Positions 6,992 to 8,008 of a stretch of DNA of 8,008 nucleotides are shown piece by piece (position 1 is the first letter of the stretch; the number at the start of each line of letters is the position of its first letter). The position numbers and the translations under genes were made by a program. The DNA is from an uncultured Verrucomicrobiota bacterium (GTDB lineage: Bacteria > Verrucomicrobiota > Verrucomicrobiia > Limisphaerales > UBA1096), in contig CAJWPV010000054.1 of assembly GCA_913045395.1 (NCBI GenBank), forward strand, positions 1 to 8,008, read 5' to 3'. The notes below the pieces were generated by a model that did no database searches, was not told the origin of the DNA, and saw only the letters and a list, made by a program, of their open reading frames with translations.

Positions 6992-8008
6992 ATGAACAGA
7001 ATGCATTACCAATTTTCCCGGCGTACGATGCTTCGTGGCTTGGGCGCATCGATGGCGTTGCCGTGGATGGAATCGATGCGGGTGTGGGGTGATATCAAGC
7101 TCGACGCAAACGAGGCCAGCGAGGCGCCGACGCGCATGGCGATCCTGTTCTCCGGTTGCGGTTATCACCGGCACCAATGGTGGGCCAAGGGGGAGGGCAA
7201 GGACATGGAACTGGGCAAGGTGCTCTCGCCGTTGAATGATTTCCGCGAGAAGATGGTGTTCATCCGTGGCCTCTACAACGCCGAGGCGCTCAAGGGCAAC
7301 ATCCACAGTTCACAGACCGGCAACCTGCTCTCCGGGGCGCCGTTGACCTCGGGTGGAAGGATCAAATCCGGCACCAGCGTGGACCAGTTGGTGGCACAGC
7401 GCATCGGGCACCGGACCAAGCTGCCGAGCCTGGTGCTGGGCTGTGAGAAATCCAGCCCCGGCGTGCACAAGGATTACTCGCTGCTTTACAGTTCGCATAT
7501 TTCGTGGAGCAGTCCGACTACACCCACCCCGCTGGAGGTTTATCCCGCGTTGGCGTTTGATCAGCTCTTCAAGAACAAGGCGCAGGCTGGCGACCAAAGC
7601 GTGCTCGATGCGGTGCTGTCTGACGCGAAGGGTTTGCGCCGCAACATCAGTCGGCTGGACCAGCAAAAGCTCGACGAATATTTGAACTCCGTCCGCGAAG
7701 TGGAGAAGCGCATCGAAAGCGCCGGCAAACGCGGTGAGATTCAGGGTTGGCGACCAACCCTTAGGAAACCGAACATGCCGCGCCCCAAGGACGGCTACCC
7801 GCAGGATATCGTCGAGCACATGCGACTGATGAGTGACATCCTCGTGCTGGCGTTCCAAACTGACACCACACGCATCTGCACCCTGAAGCTGAACAACGAC
7901 CATGGCACACTGCGTTTTCCGCACCTTGGCGTCGATTACATGATCCACCATCTGCTCTCGCACAGCGACACGGACGATTGGCTGAAGGTGAATCAGTTCT
8001 TCCTCGAA
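6992..8008 (+). CDS. DUF1552 family exported protein, N-terminal 339 aa (runs off the right edge)
   Basis: An open frame runs from ATG 6992 to the last base of the window, giving 339 residues with no stop. The leader FSRRTMLRGLGASMALPWMES (residues 8-28) is Tat-like and matches the DUF1552 family start. The mature part keeps family blocks: FSGCGYHRHQWWAKG (53-67), MVFIRGLYN (88-96) followed by NIHSSQTGNLLSG (103-115), the helical part LDEYLNSVREVEKRI (227-241), and LKLNNDHGTLRFP (298-310). The usual family length is about 430-480 residues, so roughly the last quarter is missing because of the window edge rather than a mutation. It lies 46 bases after the long cytochrome gene on the same strand, so the two probably form an operon. 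Many histidines (H59, H61, H105, H304, H319, H320, H324) could bind a metal, but this is inference and the family's activity is not established. The N-terminal type differs from the DUF1552 protein at the left edge. Confidence 0.93.
   Translation, partial: MNRMHYQFSRRTMLRGLGASMALPWMESMRVWGDIKLDANEASEAPTRMAILFSGCGYHRHQWWAKGEGKDMELGKVLSPLNDFREKMVFIRGLYNAEALKGNIHSSQTGNLLSGAPLTSGGRIKSGTSVDQLVAQRIGHRTKLPSLVLGCEKSSPGVHKDYSLLYSSHISWSSPTTPTPLEVYPALAFDQLFKNKAQAGDQSVLDAVLSDAKGLRRNISRLDQQKLDEYLNSVREVEKRIESAGKRGEIQGWRPTLRKPNMPRPKDGYPQDIVEHMRLMSDILVLAFQTDTTRICTLKLNNDHGTLRFPHLGVDYMIHHLLSHSDTDDWLKVNQFFLE

Noticed and set aside
7310..7963. 217-codon minus-strand open frame
   Set aside because: It is antisense to the DUF1552 gene, which has family motifs throughout; no domain or signal is seen.

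Overview
The window looks like chromosomal DNA from a member of the Planctomycetota-Verrucomicrobiota (PVC) group. All four genes belong to families that are abundant in those bacteria and scarce elsewhere: DUF1592-type c-type cytochromes (PSCyt1, DUF1587, DUF1595, DUF1592, DUF1588 and DUF1585 modules) and DUF1552 proteins. I lean towards Verrucomicrobiota, but the sequence alone does not settle this. No rRNA, tRNA, CRISPR array, transposase or integrase is visible.

Layout. Two two-gene units point away from each other across a 320-base gap at 2459-2778. Leftwards (minus strand) run a 687-residue diheme DUF1592 protein (2458 to 395) and then a DUF1552 gene that starts on the base after its stop codon and leaves the window at base 1. 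Rightwards (plus strand) run a 1388-residue DUF1592 protein (2779 to 6945), a 46-base gap with a ribosome binding site, and a second DUF1552 gene (6992 to beyond 8008). Both outer genes are cut by the window edges.

The proteins probably work outside the cytoplasm. Both large proteins have a Sec-type signal and two CxxCH haem-attachment motifs each. Both DUF1552 proteins have a twin-arginine (Tat) type leader. The simplest reading is two cytochrome plus DUF1552 partnerships. The biochemical function of these families is not established, so any substrate is unknown.

The two units are not recent copies of each other. The two cytochromes differ in domain spacing: one has an elongated DUF1587 region, the other about 750 extra residues in the middle. 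The two DUF1552 N-termini belong to different sequence types. Base composition also looks lower in GC on the left than on the right in sampled lines. The least explained items are the large central insertion of the 1388-residue protein, a perfect 14-base palindrome in the shared intergenic region, and a nine-base word (CGCTTGGCC, either strand) found ten times between 2704 and 6793 but not seen elsewhere in the window.
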